Shown: positions 11,687 to 24,887 of the stretch, one piece after another
Position numbering within the stretch: the first letter of the stretch is position 1
Layout: every line of letters starts with the position of its first letter
Origin: Sipunculus nudus
Lineage: Eukaryota; Annelida; Sipuncula; Golfingiida; Sipunculidae
Assembly: GCA_026874595.1 (NCBI GenBank)
Contig: CM049316.1
Location: 9,290,839-9,354,838 of the forward strand
DNA: 64,000 nucleotides
Direction: 5' to 3'
Translations under genes and position numbers: made by a program
Notes under the pieces: model-generated
The model's input: only the letters and a program-made list of their open reading frames with translations
Databases searched by the model: none
What the model was told of the DNA's origin: nothing

Positions 11687-13443
11687 CTAAAATAATTTAT
11701 AGGTTTAGGCTGTAAAGAAAAGTCCAAATTTTATATTTTCACAATTATTTTTGTAAGGCACTCCATGCCCAAAGTCCTTCCCCATTTAAAATATACCAAC
11801 CTAAATAACAATATTTGATAAAATTTCTGTTTATGAATTGTCCAAGTCATTTATTGGAAGCCCTGAATTGTTTAAATGTACGAAGGTCCATGATGTTTAT
11901 GTGCGTGCGGGTGTGCATGCATGTGTATGTGGAAGAGAGAGAGAGAGAGCTTTGCCTTTGTCCTTGTGCAGCTTCTTAAAAGTCCACATGTGGCGTGTAA
12001 CTCCGCATTCCTTGATGGGACCTACCACGTCGGAACAAGAAATGATTGAATTAACCCTTGGCGCATTTACTTGCCCAAAATGGTATTTCTTGCGTACATG
12101 AAGGGGTGCTACGAGAGGACATACCGCTACACAGAGGTGTGGACCGGACCGCTTAGATCAGTCCGGTCCACGATTTCGGACCGCTAACACAAAATACCCC
12201 TTCTGGTTTGACCGGACCGCTCTACCTAATTTTTAATGGATTAAGCTAAACAGCTGACTTTATGGATTTAGTTTTAACCTATAATTCTTGTTATGAACAA
12301 GTTGTCATTAAATTTTCAAAGAAAGTTTGTTCTCTGAATGACAATACATTAACTTTGGATTGAAGTGACAAGTTCAGCATTAGAAACATTGTCCCTGCTG
12401 TGCTGCCCAGTGCGGATGATTTTCCGTTTTATCACCTGTCCTTCAACTTATCAGAATTATATTCATTAAATACATAGGACTATATAGACTATACATTAAA
12501 CCATTAATATTAGATCAGTAAGTTTTCTATTTTCAAATCGCACTTAAACCACTAATACTATTCAGCAAATTTCAACCCGCATCCATCCCCTGAAGCTATT
12601 TTTTTTAACCAGCTCGCCCCACCGTGCACAATTAGGTTTATATCTAACCACCATGCCCCACACAGTTACAAAAAATATTCCGCTGTTGTTATTAATAATT
12701 CAAACCCACATCGCGCGATTTCTAAATGGCTTATAGTATTTATTTCTTGGGGACTTACATTCGGGGGGGGGGGGGGGATCTAATATTCGCTCTGTGCCGT
12801 ATTGTGCATGACAGTATTTTAGCTAGGGTATCATGAAAAAAAAAATATCAAATGAAAATACCATTCAAACAGTAGACCAGCATATATCTATAGCTTATAT
12901 CTGCTTCAAGTGAAAAAACCACTAGCACTTTCGACAGGTGCAACCATACATTATATGTTTTTTTTACAATAACTGCACTACTTGTGCAATCACATAAAAA
13001 CGTAAAATCTACCAGACGAGGCATAATATATGCAAACACCAAAATAACAAATTTAGCGATCAACTAAATTATAAGTTCTCTTTGGATGTTATTAATTTTA
13101 TTCATTTATACTCCTTTAATTCCCCTTTCTCTAAATATTTATAATGTATTGCCTTACTAAAGCTGACTTATCCGCAGACTGATCTACATAAAATGGAAAT
13201 ATAATTTCAGCCCACAGAAAGGTCAGTTTATAGGTGGCGCCATATGCAGCAGTAAATCACATAACAGTCACATGATCAATATCCCTGTGAAATTTTGTGC
13301 TAAATTCTGTGACCATGCATTCCTTCAGATATTGCATACTCTATGCAACCGCATCGATTAGTCAAAGTTTATACCAGATATGAAGTTCCGTAAAGACATA
13401 CTTTGTGCAAAAAGAATCCACTCGGTGCACACCCATTTTATTA
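11687..13443. other. intergenic DNA, no gene seen
   Basis: It contains a short (GA)n tract (11936-11949), repeated CCGGACCGC words at about 12140-12230, and a G-run near 12763. Open frames are short and show no motif. Confidence 0.45.
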
Positions 13444-15175
13444 GCTCAGCTGACTATAAGTCATCTGAGCTATAGTATAGGGCACGTTTTGAAACCGTTG
13501 GACCTACGAATCCAAAATTTTGCATACAGTTAGATGTCCCCAAAATCTCCTACCATACCGAAAATTGGGTCACTAGGACTTCGTTCCTTCGAGATGAAAA
13601 AACCTCTGGTTTCCATAAAAAAAGCCATTGTTACACTTTAAGGCTGCCTAATATCAAAACTAATGATCTGTTTTTAATCATATTTAGTATGCATTTACTT
13701 CCATACATTTTCTGTGAACATACCAAAAATTTGGTATTGCGTATTGTTTTTAAGTTATTGGCCCAAACATAATTCAATTTTTAAAAAATCAGGAAACATA
13801 TTTGCTGATGCTAAAGACCCTTTCAGGGATATAACATTATTTAATCAATATTCAATTGTTTATCCAAAAATAGATCTGAATTATGCAATGTTTTAAAGTT
13901 ATTAGCATAAATGAAAAATCAATACCTTAAATTTTGTCCAACTTTGGCCACGGCACGTTTTCCCTGTAAGCACTGTTGATTTAATTTTCACAGCATGTAT
14001 ACATAAGGATTGAATCTTTTAAAATCTGAAAATTCAAAGGTATTGATTGAAAAGAGTAGTTTTTATTCAGGTTTCCATACACCATGCCAAGTATTGTTTA
14101 CATCAAGCCCACCTAGTGTTATGTAACCGACACCAGGTAGCTTGCCATGGCTCAGCTTGGCCACTGCTAGCAAGCTTCCCCTCTGCCCTGTACCCCCCCC
14201 CCCCCCAGATGGTGCATAAACTAGATGAATGTATTTGATTCATTCTTATTCTAGGCTATGCTACATTTTAGATTTTGTATTGTACCACCAGGGTTACAAT
14301 GATTAAAGTGCACATTAAATTGTGTCCGCAAAGTGGTGTATTGCTATGAAGGTGTGGATGTTCATCAGATAAGGAATTCCTTACTTCAGAAGAGTAAAAC
14401 CTTCACCAGGTGTGGAATTGACTATTAATTCCAAGAATAAATTATAGCTGAGAAAGTTATGATACAATGATATTGTTTGTCCCTCATTCATCAAACAGTG
14501 TGTATACTTTATTTTAAAAGAGGTTTATATTTTATCAAATTTACTGAATAATTTATCTCGGTGAATAAAATTAAGCATGTACTAAAAACTCCGATGTACA
14601 ATTTTTAAAATTTTGATTCAAGGAATAATCTTGAAGATGCCATGTTGTGGCATTATTTTCTTTTAAATTCAGTTTAAACATTTGTGATTTAAAAATAATA
14701 AAATATATGTGTATGCATAATATGACCCGATATGAGCTACACTCTGGATAAATAATGATTGCAACTTAGAACTCTGATATTTTAACTTAGATTTACAGAT
14801 TTTTTTACTTGTTAATAAAAAAGAATGAATCTGATAAAAACTATCAATGGAAAAAGTGATATGCTAAAAAACAGGCTTTAATATAAAATTAAATGCATTA
14901 TTCCCTTGAAAGTGAAATAAATTTATCAGTCCACTTGCCTGTCCAACTGTAAATTTTTCATATGCATCACAGTATCTCAAAACTTTTACTGTTTTTCTTA
15001 ATGACAGTCTTATCAGAGTAAAAGTTCTGCAATCATATATTTAGAACTTTACTATGACTAAGTAGGAGGGCCCCCTTCCTCTAAGCTTCTCATATGCTTA
15101 TATAAATGAAAAACATTACAATAGAATATTTTGCATATTTTGCCTTTGCAAAAATTTCAAACTTCAGCTGAGCGC
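13444..15175. mobile_element. putative hairpin-ended non-autonomous element, 1.7 kb
   Basis: The left end folds into a hairpin: AGCTCAG-c-TGAC pairs with GTCA-t-CTGAGCT around a tataa loop (13443-13471). The outer arm GCTCAGCTGA recurs inverted at the right end (TCAGCTGAGC, about 15165-15174). The interior is AT-rich and non-coding. The same layout occurs in the element at 21070-21780. The right boundary rests on a 10-bp match only. Confidence 0.4.
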
Positions 15176-16199
15176 CGTGACCCATAGGTCCCTTGTTATA
15201 ACCCGTCCTCTATTAAATTGCTAACTAGGATATCAAATCATTTTCACCCTGACTTATCTACAGAAAAGTATCCTTTAAGCTCGAAAAGAAAAGGTCAACA
15301 TTTACAGTGAACTCCCTCTACTGTTTCAATTTTTGTATGCCTAAAGATCTCACAATCATACATAAGAAATGGCGCAACCATACTGATTGAAAAAGTTGTT
15401 TCATATATATTTTACAAAAATTCTTGATGACACATAGCTTTATTGGTTTGTCTGTTGTTCGCGTGTACTAGTCAATGGTAACTTTTATGTGAAAATAATT
15501 CCAAATTATTTGTAATGAAAAACTACATTAATTTCTCTGTTGAACAAGTGCCATTTTCATAATCTCGTTATTTACCTCCTCTTCTGAAAACTATTATTTC
15601 TGTTCCATCCATATTTATATTTTATCCCATATTTTATACAAATTTCTTGAAGTTGGTTAATTTTCCCAAAGGGAACAATATCATCAAAACATCAAGGTAA
15701 TAATATTAAGTAGATCTTCATTAATAAAGATAAGAATTATTAAGATTATTAAAATATCTATCAATAACTACAGAGAAAAAAACTCGCCATATAGCCCTGT
15801 CTAGTATTAATTGAACATGTGAAATAAATCGTAATCCATTTATCTGCATTGGTACGTGATTGTATTTTGGAATACAAAGATCTAATAATTAGAAGATTTT
15901 ACAATTTGTGCTTTGTTTAAGTAATATATTCCATAATATTTCATATTACACAGAGTCACACGCTTTACTAAAATCCACAAATATACAAAATAACCCCCTT
16001 TCTTTTGCAAAAATAATTATGAACAAAAGCCTGTAAAACCAAAACATAATCTATGGTGCTATATTTTTTATTGTGTCTTGTCTGTGCTTCCGGCAAGAGT
16101 TTTTGTCTTTCCACATATTCAATCAACCTGTTTCATTAGACTTTAGTTTTAACATTAACCGAACCAAGACTAAAAAAACATATTTCAGATATGCGTCAT

Positions 16200-16821
16200 C
16201 TGTATGATCATATAGTATTATAGCGGGGGTTATGTTTTTGGCGGCGTTGTTTTATCTGCATGTTTGTTTGTCTATTAGTAACATTACTCAAAAAAAGTTA
16301 TATTTTCGGTAAAAAAAAAAAAACGGATTTTGATGAAATGTTCAGGATAGCCCGACAATGATACAAGGAACAATTGATTAAATTTTGGGGGTGATCCGGA
16401 TCGCCATCTGGATCTAGGATTTTTTAAGGAAAAATGCTGCATTTCTGACATTGCCATATGGGGGTAATGAGCTGCCTTGGCGGTGGTCTGCGCTCTTTGT
16501 GAGCCTTTCTGGTTGCACGTGTTATTAATTTTTTAAATGTTTGTGGGACAGGTCCTGTATTATCAAATCAAAGGATGACACTTGAAAACTGTGTGTTGTA
16601 ATAGGCCCCTACATAACCGTTGTCTCTTGCAAATTGACAAAACAAAACCCTCGGGAGAGGGCTAAAAGTATTATATTCACAAAATTTGATTTCAGTTTAC
16701 CTCACTGTGTGGCAGCACCGTCGCACGTCTCCAGATGTATCCTTCGTGATTTTGTAGACGGAGACGAGGGAGAGTTTCTCTTAGAAGCATTTCCTTCTCT
16801 CTGTATGATCATGTAGTATTA
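16200..16821. repeat. ~600-bp segment between 21-bp direct repeats
   Basis: The 21-bp segments at 16200-16220 and 16801-16821 (both start CTGTATGATCAT) differ at one base, like a target-site duplication. The interior ends with gcggtggtctgcgctc (about 16482-16497); a near match, ggcggaggtctgcgctct, lies near 33090-33107. This suggests a dispersed repeat family. Confidence 0.45.
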
Positions 16822-16925
16822 ATTTATTAATTTAGTAAAATGAAATCAAAATACAAAATGTCAGTAGAATTTTTCATGATGTTATATAAAAAACGCAAGT
16901 GACACGTATGCCATGACGCTCATCC

Positions 16926-16926
<1 letters not shown>

Positions 16927-16963
<37 letters not shown>

Positions 16964-16972
16964 GTAATAATA
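16927..16972. repeat. (ATA)n microsatellite
   Basis: About fourteen ATA units with one interruption (atagtaata). The long isoleucine stretch in the overlapping open frame is a by-product of this repeat. Confidence 0.9.
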
Positions 16973-17648
16973 AAGTCACAGGTAACAGAACTGCACCTGA
17001 TATTTCTTGTTTTTACCTTGACATATTTTTTTACCCGGTCACGACCGTGGCATAATTTTCAAGGAATTGAAAAGGTATTCAGGCTTCCCTTGTCGACTCT
17101 GGGTGATTAGAAACCTAAGTTGCAGGCTGTTTCGGCCAATGGCTTGTGGAAACTGGCCATGGTAATTATATACCAAGTTTATCTCGGCAGCACTCAAGAT
17201 GAGGTTATCCGAAATCTATGAACATGCAAAATTTAGGCTAGACACGTCAAAACATTCCTGAGATATGTGCGATGGGGGGTACGCTACGTAGAGACGATTG
17301 TAGGTGGCGCCACCTCATTTGATGTATGAAACGTTATCCACGATGTATGGACAAGCTAAATATTAGTATCAGACCAGTACGCAAAACCATTTCTGAGATA
17401 TGTGCATGAATGTGTGCTGCGTATAAACGATTTTAGGTGGTGCCAACTGTGTTGTATATAAGCTATCAAATATGATTGCACATTTAAATTCCAGAGCAAT
17501 TCATCTAACCTCTCCTAACTAACCACCAGGTTTGTGAACGTGATAAAGCTCTACAAGATAATTTCAGACCGATACATTTAACTACTCCTGAGATGTTCGT
17601 GTTTTTCTCCCAATATAGATGACATGATAGACGCCATGCTCAGAGGAA

Positions 17649-17661
17649 AGGTCAGAGGTCA
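17649..17661 (+). promoter_or_regulatory. perfect DR1 nuclear-receptor-type site
   Basis: Two AGGTCA half sites in direct orientation with a 1-base spacer, the classic DR1 element bound by RXR- and HNF4-type receptors. It lies about 420 bp upstream of the TATA-like sequence at 18079. A single site can occur by chance; function is not shown. Confidence 0.3.
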
Positions 17662-18078
17662 AAGCAAAATGGTAGGGCACCAGTTCAAAGATGACCCCAG
17701 TTTTGGAAATTCAGTACAGCGGTTTTCGAGGAAGTTCTCCGGAAACGAACGGTGGAGGCGGCGAGACCTGGCAGAAAACACGAAAACTCGTTCCAGCGGA
17801 TACATTATAATGATTTGTGCTTTCTGTACCTGTAAATATGAATTCCTGCTATTGTTATAAGACTTAAACTGAATTAAAGGCGTTTTGAAAAAAATGAACA
17901 TATGAGTGTAGCCGTAAAAAATAAATTGATTTTGTATCCGGCTTCCGGTTGTTCTGAAGTATACTGTAACAGTCCTAGACTCGGTTGATCTGACACAGGT
18001 GTTCACAAGTCAGTCATTATTAGTTAAATATTAACAAAGGGATCGTCAAGTCACCTTGTATGTATGCTAGCCAGCCGC

Positions 18079-18465
18079 TATAAATATAGATATAGCTCAG
18101 GTGAGCAGATAAAGACAGCGAGTGTGTCACTGATCCGCAGTCTGACGGTCATACGTACCCCTCTTTATGATATACTAAAGGTTATATATTCACCAGCAGC
18201 TGATAAGCTTCAACTAAGTTATATTCATTACAATAAGGGCCAATATATATCCTGGAGTACGATTTTCATTTCACTACTCGAGAAAATGTGTATTAGTAGC
18301 TCACGAGCGATGTGAATCTCGGATGTACAATTTATGGACACCTAAAGCTGTAAAGAGACAGAGGTCGTCCCCGTTTGATCATATCTTTATTTTTAGTGAA
18401 TCAAATTACGTCTTGTCTTTATCTCAAGTGTGTTTGGTTTCTTTGGATTAAACAGACAGTACAGG
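18079..18465 (+). promoter_or_regulatory. possible TATA promoter and 5' untranslated exon
   Basis: TATAAATA at 18079-18086 is followed about 380 bp downstream by a strong donor, CAGG|GTAAGT (GT at 18466-18467). The LRR gene at 34405 begins its coding exon at an acceptor and so needs an upstream exon; this could be it, with a ~15.9-kb intron. Several ATGs lie in the proposed leader, which weakens the idea. Confidence 0.22.
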
Positions 18466-19512
18466 GTAAGTATATTTAAATTCATATACTTTTTTGAGTG
18501 ACTTGTGCGTAAAATTGTTAATTAACTCAGACTGCTCTATATATACGTACTTGCCCTTGAAGTCGAAAATGTCCTTTTCATTTGTGCATGTACGTGTTTG
18601 CATCAATTCTCAGAGCAATGTCACATTGTAGATTCGTATATATTTATTGCTTGCAAAATTGATGATTTTCTATGGTGTAATTAAGTGCGTGGTTTTGTTG
18701 AGAACAGTTCTTCAGTTTGGACGTTTTACAGTCTAAATAAATTGGTTCTGCCAGGCCCAAAATTCCGCAGGAAAGGAAGGGCAAAGTCATGATTTAAACA
18801 TTGAATTTCGTATCACAGGAAGCCTATGCAGGATTTCAACAAGGTACCGCAATCTGAGCATTCGGGTGTCGGTGTTTGTGTGTATGTGTTTGGTTATTAT
18901 GTCAATAGACATAGTGATAAACCACTGAATGCATAGAACCATATCCTGCAACAGATAATCATGATTAATACATGTGTATTATGAACTTTACGGGCGGGAG
19001 AAAGCTCGTAGAAAGCTCAGCTTTGAGTATTTCAAAACCAGTGACAAGAAAAGCACGTTTTAACACTGACTGGCTAATTATTTATCTATCTCAACATTCT
19101 TCTGTAACATATAACAATAACTGCCTTCAACTTCTGTCAGGTTAGATTAATCAGCAAGGAGAGCTGAGGAATTCCTCACTTTAGAATATTACACCTCGGC
19201 ACCTGTTTCTCAGGCACAATGGCCCGCGGTTATATTGTGATTAGTTTTAAAGGGTGATTTATGATTCTGTTGTTTTTGTATGAGTCACAGTAATGAAAGT
19301 CACACATGGCTGTCTACCCGACAGGAAATAACCATCGTCTCTGATTGCTATCACGAGGTGTCCTCCAATTTCTTCCCTTGGTTTCCTGTATCTATAATAA
19401 ACCGTTATCTCCTTGCATGCTCTACTGGAAGTCGTCCACATTGTAAATGGTGATTCACCAATTTATATATGGCATGCAGTTTCCCGCACAAACTCTCCGG
19501 CGGGCCCTTTGA

Positions 19513-19580
<68 letters not shown>
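19513..19580. repeat. (TA)n microsatellite
   Basis: About 34 uninterrupted TA units. The tyrosine/isoleucine open frames across it on both strands are artefacts of the repeat. Confidence 0.95.
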
Positions 19581-19584
<4 letters not shown>

Positions 19585-20459
19585 GTGTTGCCGCGTTTGA
19601 TGCGAAATGTTTACCCTTTATAAAAAATTTCATCATATCACTCAACACTTTTTTTACAGGAGACTCACTCCTGTCAACGTATGGCAGGTTATATCAGTCG
19701 AATTTGCCAGAATAGGGATGGCCGATAATTCAGCATACTTCATATTTTGATAAAGGTCAAAAGGAGAGTGTTGGTATATGTGTACCAGGACAAACCATAT
19801 AATCACAAGGCCATTTTATTTGTGCATGTTACTTGTTAGATGTCAGAGTACACATACAATGAGAAAACATGTAAAACAAGATAGATCAATTCAGGTGATC
19901 CAGTCAGGTTTTGATGGAGTATCATATGATAAGTTTATATAAGGCGACGGACGTAAAGTCAGATATAAATAGGAAACTTTTCAGCCATGTTATACCGTTA
20001 CAGATGACAAGCCGGAGCTTGCTCAGTTTTGACTGACATTTCTTGTCTGACCTATATGTTTGGCTTTCAGATTCCTCTTCTTGTGCACTTGTCACATTTT
20101 ATATGATCCTGAGTCATCAACAAACCCAACTGACCTCTTATTTGTTTCATTAATTTAAGTATCTGTTCAACTTAGCATATTTCATTTTATCTTTCATCTT
20201 TTTGACTAGCTGATGCAAGTTCTTGTTTCCTCTTTTCCCCCTTTAACTTGCGATCGTGCGTTTTTTTTTTTTTTTTTTGTTTTTGTTTTATCTTCTCATT
20301 TCTCTCGGCTTCTCCTTGGTTTCATTTCCCTTCGATTTATGCGTTATACATGTATATGGGTTCCCCTGTACCAAATTTAGGACTATTGTATTTTCTATTT
20401 TCTGTCGCCCGCTTTCCAACTTTTGCCCGTAGATAATGTGTTTCCGCATTCTCCGTCAA

Positions 20460-20850
20460 TGTCTCTTTCACTCGTTTATTATATAATAATTTAATAATAA
20501 TAATAATTTATTTTATAAAGCGTAAAATCCACTAGACATGGTGCCCTAAACGCTGTACACGACTAAAAGGTGAAAAATGGAAAGATATTTGTTGAATTAG
20601 CAATAAATAAAATGAACGAATAAAAACATTAAAAAATAAAGTTTTAAAACAATAAAATAACGTTCCAAGAATTCATATAACAGAAGTTCATTGACTACAA
20701 TACCCGTAAAACTGTTTGAACAAATGGGTTTTAAGATGAGACTTTAAAGCTGCAAACTGGATTGTGTTCGCAGGTACTGCTGTAATTCATTCCAAAATTT
20801 AAGACCAGCTACACGGAAAGCTCTCATGCATACAGTCGATGACCTTGTCA
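20460..20850. repeat. probable dispersed repeat
   Basis: Starts with AATAATAATTTATTTTATAA and continues agcgtaaaatccactagacat, a layout I associate with common invertebrate SINE or MITE ends. The body has no intact reading frame. Family and limits are uncertain. Confidence 0.35.
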
Positions 20851-21069
20851 ATTCTTTTTACCGTTATGTTTCTCTTGAGACCCCATACTCCTTAAAACAT
20901 TTCTTTGGCACTTTCACTTTCTTTTTCAGCCTCTTCTTGTACCGGATGGGTACAACTCCTTAATTCCGATTTCAAGCAACTTTATTTCTTCTGTTGGTCC
21001 AGTATCTCGTCCATGTCTTTTAAATCATTCACTCTAAACGCATTGAACTTTGCACGACCAGTACTTTTT

Positions 21070-21780
21070 AGCCCTCAGCCCTTAGGCTGATGGGCTATTG
21101 TCGTCACCCAAGCTGTCCGTCCGTCCGTCCGTCCGGCGTCCGTTAACTTTTACCTTGTGAGCGGGATATCTGGAAAAGGATTCACCGTCAGAATTTTATT
21201 TCCTTGGTAAAGATGTATATCGACAAAATCTCGGTCAAGTTCGAAGATGGGTGACCTTGACCTATTTTTCTACATTTTAGAGCTGATTATAGAAAAACAC
21301 TTAGATGCTTATTACTCAGGAACCATTTGGTGGATTTTCACAAAACTTACTATGATCATAGGGACTGATGGTCTGTAACTGGTGCACAGGTTTGAGGGTG
21401 CCACCTACAATTTCTGATTTTTAATGAATTTTTTCTTGGATTTTTCAACTTTGGCCTTGTGAGCGAGATATCTCTAAAAGGATTCACAATAGGAATTTTA
21501 TTTCTTTGGTGAAGATGTATATCGACAAAATCTCGGTCAAGTTCGAAGATGGGTGACCTTGACCTACTTTTCAAGGTCACAGAGCTTATAATGGAATAAA
21601 ACTTAGAAGCTTATTTTTCAGGAAGCATTTGGTGGATTGTTATGAATCATGGTACATACCTCTCTATTTTAAATTTATAACTGAGACATGTATAGATATA
21701 CATGTACATCCATTTGAGAACAGATATTTAGTACTAGTTACTGTTACCACCTTTAAACAATGTTCCTTTGGCTGAGGGCT
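21070..21780. mobile_element. hairpin-ended non-autonomous element with internal duplication
   Basis: Ends are 11-bp inverted repeats: AGCCCTCAGCC at 21070 and GGCTGAGGGCT at 21770. The left end also folds on itself (GCCCtcAGCC-ctta-GGCTgatGGGC). Then come CCGTCCGTCCGTCC runs and two tandem copies, about 302 bp apart (from about 21153 and 21455), of a segment containing aaaatctcggtcaagttcg. Each copy carries TGACCTTGACCT (21252-21263 and 21554-21565). Non-coding. Confidence 0.6.
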
Positions 21781-23587
21781 TTTGTCAGTTTCTGCTGATA
21801 TTCTAGTTTTCTCTTGTTCTATACTGGAACTATATAATCTGTGTAATGAATGGTTATGGTTAATTAATACAGCCCGGTCATTTAAATAGGAATTAGATAT
21901 TTTTTGTGTAATTAATACAATACCAAATTTATATCGTAACGTGATATTGTTTAATTAATATAACACGTAATTTATATTAGCAGGAATTAGATATTTTGTG
22001 TAAACAATATGACACGTGAACGTTCCCTGCACAAATTACTTAACGGCAATGTGGTGCCCGTTACGTGTTACTGCCAGTATCCTGTATCACACAGCGTATA
22101 ATTATAATAGCTCAATATCTGCAAGTTCAATCCTCAGTATAATAATAATAAATAGATCAGAAAAACAAGAATGTACCCAAAGAACCGTGCAGGTTTCAAT
22201 AATAGCCTCTAATTAGGATCTTGATGTTCAGTCATGCGCGGCCGTGTATAGGTAATTAAAAGTGAAGGAATAAAGGCTGATCCGTACTTGCGTGCCCATG
22301 AAAATAACAAACCGATTATTTTGAGGATATTAATGATATGTTAAGTGTGAACCTGAACGCATTAGGTAAGAACAAGTTTATATGTACATACAGGTTGACT
22401 GAGCCTGGGCCATTGTTCAGACAATGAATTGTTGCTCCTTGCGACGGTCTGCCTTTGCTAATAAATATATCTGGAGCTGCTGTGTACGATTCCCTCGAAT
22501 AAAGCTCACAGTACACAGTATAAGACACTGGAGCGTTGTGTACGTCTGCGAGAAGGAAAAGCCATTCAGGTGTGTAATATGTGTTGAACACCTGCATGTT
22601 GTACGTGTGTACACGGCGTACCGAGTCGGAGCATACTGCACACGTAGCAAACACCTTGACGGCTTTCTGACATTGCGGCCAAAGACGGGAGGTGTTTTAT
22701 TGGCCTTATGTACTTGTAAATACGGATAAAAAACTAACAAATCTACACATGGAATGACACACTGAAGGCCGGCGTTTGGATACAGGTAGGGGTGATGTCG
22801 GCATGCTCGGGTGAAGGTGTTTTTGTGCATGGTTGTCTTGCTGTGGGTGTCGTAAGGGCAGTGTGCATGCACACGCTCGGAAGTGAGTCCATGATGTGGG
22901 CTGCTGGGTTTTATACTTGTTCTGTACTCGTGACACTATCTGACTGGCGTATCATTGATTCTGTAAGGAACACAGTCTTTACTTTATCTGCGGATCAGGG
23001 GTGGTCCACTGTCATTCCGCAGCACAATAACAAAGACATGTCAATCTTACAATGGTTTACACGATGCGTGAAGTGGGTTGGAGTCAGCGAGTGAGATCTC
23101 GTTCACCGGCATGCTTTATATGGTTATATAATATTTTAGAGCAGATGAAACTAGGTTTTCATTTTATGCACGGTGTATACCGCGTTTATACATGTACCTG
23201 CTAGGAAACCACTTTCCTTAGCCATTGTGTGAAATGTAATTATCCACCTTAATTTATTTACTCCAACTGAGCCAAGACATTGTAAATAGCATCACGCTAA
23301 GGGAGAATTAATTAATAAAGAATTATTTAAAAAAAGTACTATTGCCGTGAAATTATTAGATTTTTTTACAAAAGTCACTTAACAGTATTGGCATGTCCAT
23401 GCATTTATCCAAATATAGATTGGAATGTATCTTATGAGTTGAGAATGTTCGGTGGTATAAAAACCTCTGATTTTGTTTCCATTTAAATCTTTAAATATCC
23501 ACACGGATTCTTATCTAATGCCTTTACTGCGTTATTTCCAAGAATCCGGCCCACACGCCCACATGTGCAGCTGATGTATCCAAACTT
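21781..23587. other. intergenic DNA, no gene recognised
   Basis: Less AT-rich than its surroundings at 22.4-23.1 kb, with several overlapping open frames of up to 151 codons on both strands. None shows a domain, splice context or low-complexity bias that would identify it. I treat them as chance frames. Confidence 0.4.
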
Positions 23588-24355
23588 TGCATGGTAGAAA
23601 TTGAAAACCTGCCGGTAGAGATTAACATTGATTTCTACCGGTACAGATTGGTAGTATATATCCTCTACTGGTAGGATTTAAGATTCTGTCAGTCTAAATA
23701 AGAAAATGATTTCCATCGGCAGAAAGGCAAATCTTAACAAACATCCCATATATTCAGACCATGAATGGAAATCGAATTCATATATTGTCATATGTACTAT
23801 ATTTTGGCAAGGTAGTGATCGATACTTGTAAGCAAACTAACTTCATTTTTATTTGATAGATTATATATTTACAAGTGATCTGTTGACAAATTGAATTTAT
23901 TTGCTCGATAGATAAAATCTTGACAAGAGGTATAGTTATTAGCAAAATAACTTTATCTGTATCACTTAAATGTTTTATATCTAAGATTTGAAAATGCTAT
24001 GAAAATATCTGATTTGAAATTCTAAGCTATTAGATTTGCAAATGTATAACATGTTCTCACACTCGGAAAACAGTGATCTAAACGGTCACGAGTTGCAATT
24101 CTATGGTAGAAATTAAAATATTTATGTCTAATGGTAGTTCATTATATCTTCATAATTAGATTCAGTAGAAATAAAAAATTTCACCTTTGGTTATATATAA
24201 TTTCTATCGGTATAGAGAATCATTATAAATTAGATTTTAATTTCAAAATACCGCCAATATAGGGTTCGAAATCCCAACAGTCGAGATGGAAATTTTAATA
24301 TCTACGTGAAGAAATCATGATTTCAAATCGTCCATATTTTGATCTCTGCCATGCA
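23588..24355. mobile_element. possible MITE, about 770 bp
   Basis: The left end TGCATGGTAGAAATT and the reverse complement of the right end, TGCATGGCAGAGATC, match at 12 of 15 positions. The interior repeats short motifs such as ggtagaaatt and a ctaccggtaga palindrome. No coding potential. Confidence 0.35.
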
Positions 24356-24887
24356 TGACATATACATGTCCATGCATTTAATTTGTGCAGGAGGGTCGTT
24401 GTAACTCTTTTAACAGGGACGTGCACTTGTTGACATTTGACGCCTCACTCGGGTCGTATGATGACCGCCCCCGATGACCGGGACACGCCCACTGATGACA
24501 CACGCACCTGATGGTCACGGGGAGTTCTGGTTTATGAATGGAAGGTGTTAAAAGTAAATTGTTAAATCCCGTGTGAGCTGAGTGAAATGTTCGATGAGAT
24601 GGGAGAGACCAGCCCGATACACCGTGGTGGAAGAGTCCTAGCATAATACACCCTAAACATTTTATATGAACTTGTTGAATTTTCTTTTCTTTCTTGAGAA
24701 ATTTACTTGATATATTCAGAAATTTTGGCATGAAGGTATTTGAAATCGTGGATGTTTTCTAATATGAGGTAGGCTAAATAATCCTTTCGCCACAGACCGG
24801 AGACATAGAAACAGTTCAACTTTTAGTATAGTATATTGAATTTTAGGTGAAAGTTTTGGAACTGTGAAAATGAATGTCCCCTTTTTT

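Noticed and set aside
12053-12075. A second piggyBac-like end, TTAACCCTTGGCGC.
   Set aside because: No matching inverted end was found nearby.
22016-23094. Several overlapping frames of 60-151 codons that could be a small gene.
   Set aside because: No domain, no splice support, and frames overlap on both strands with no clear winner.
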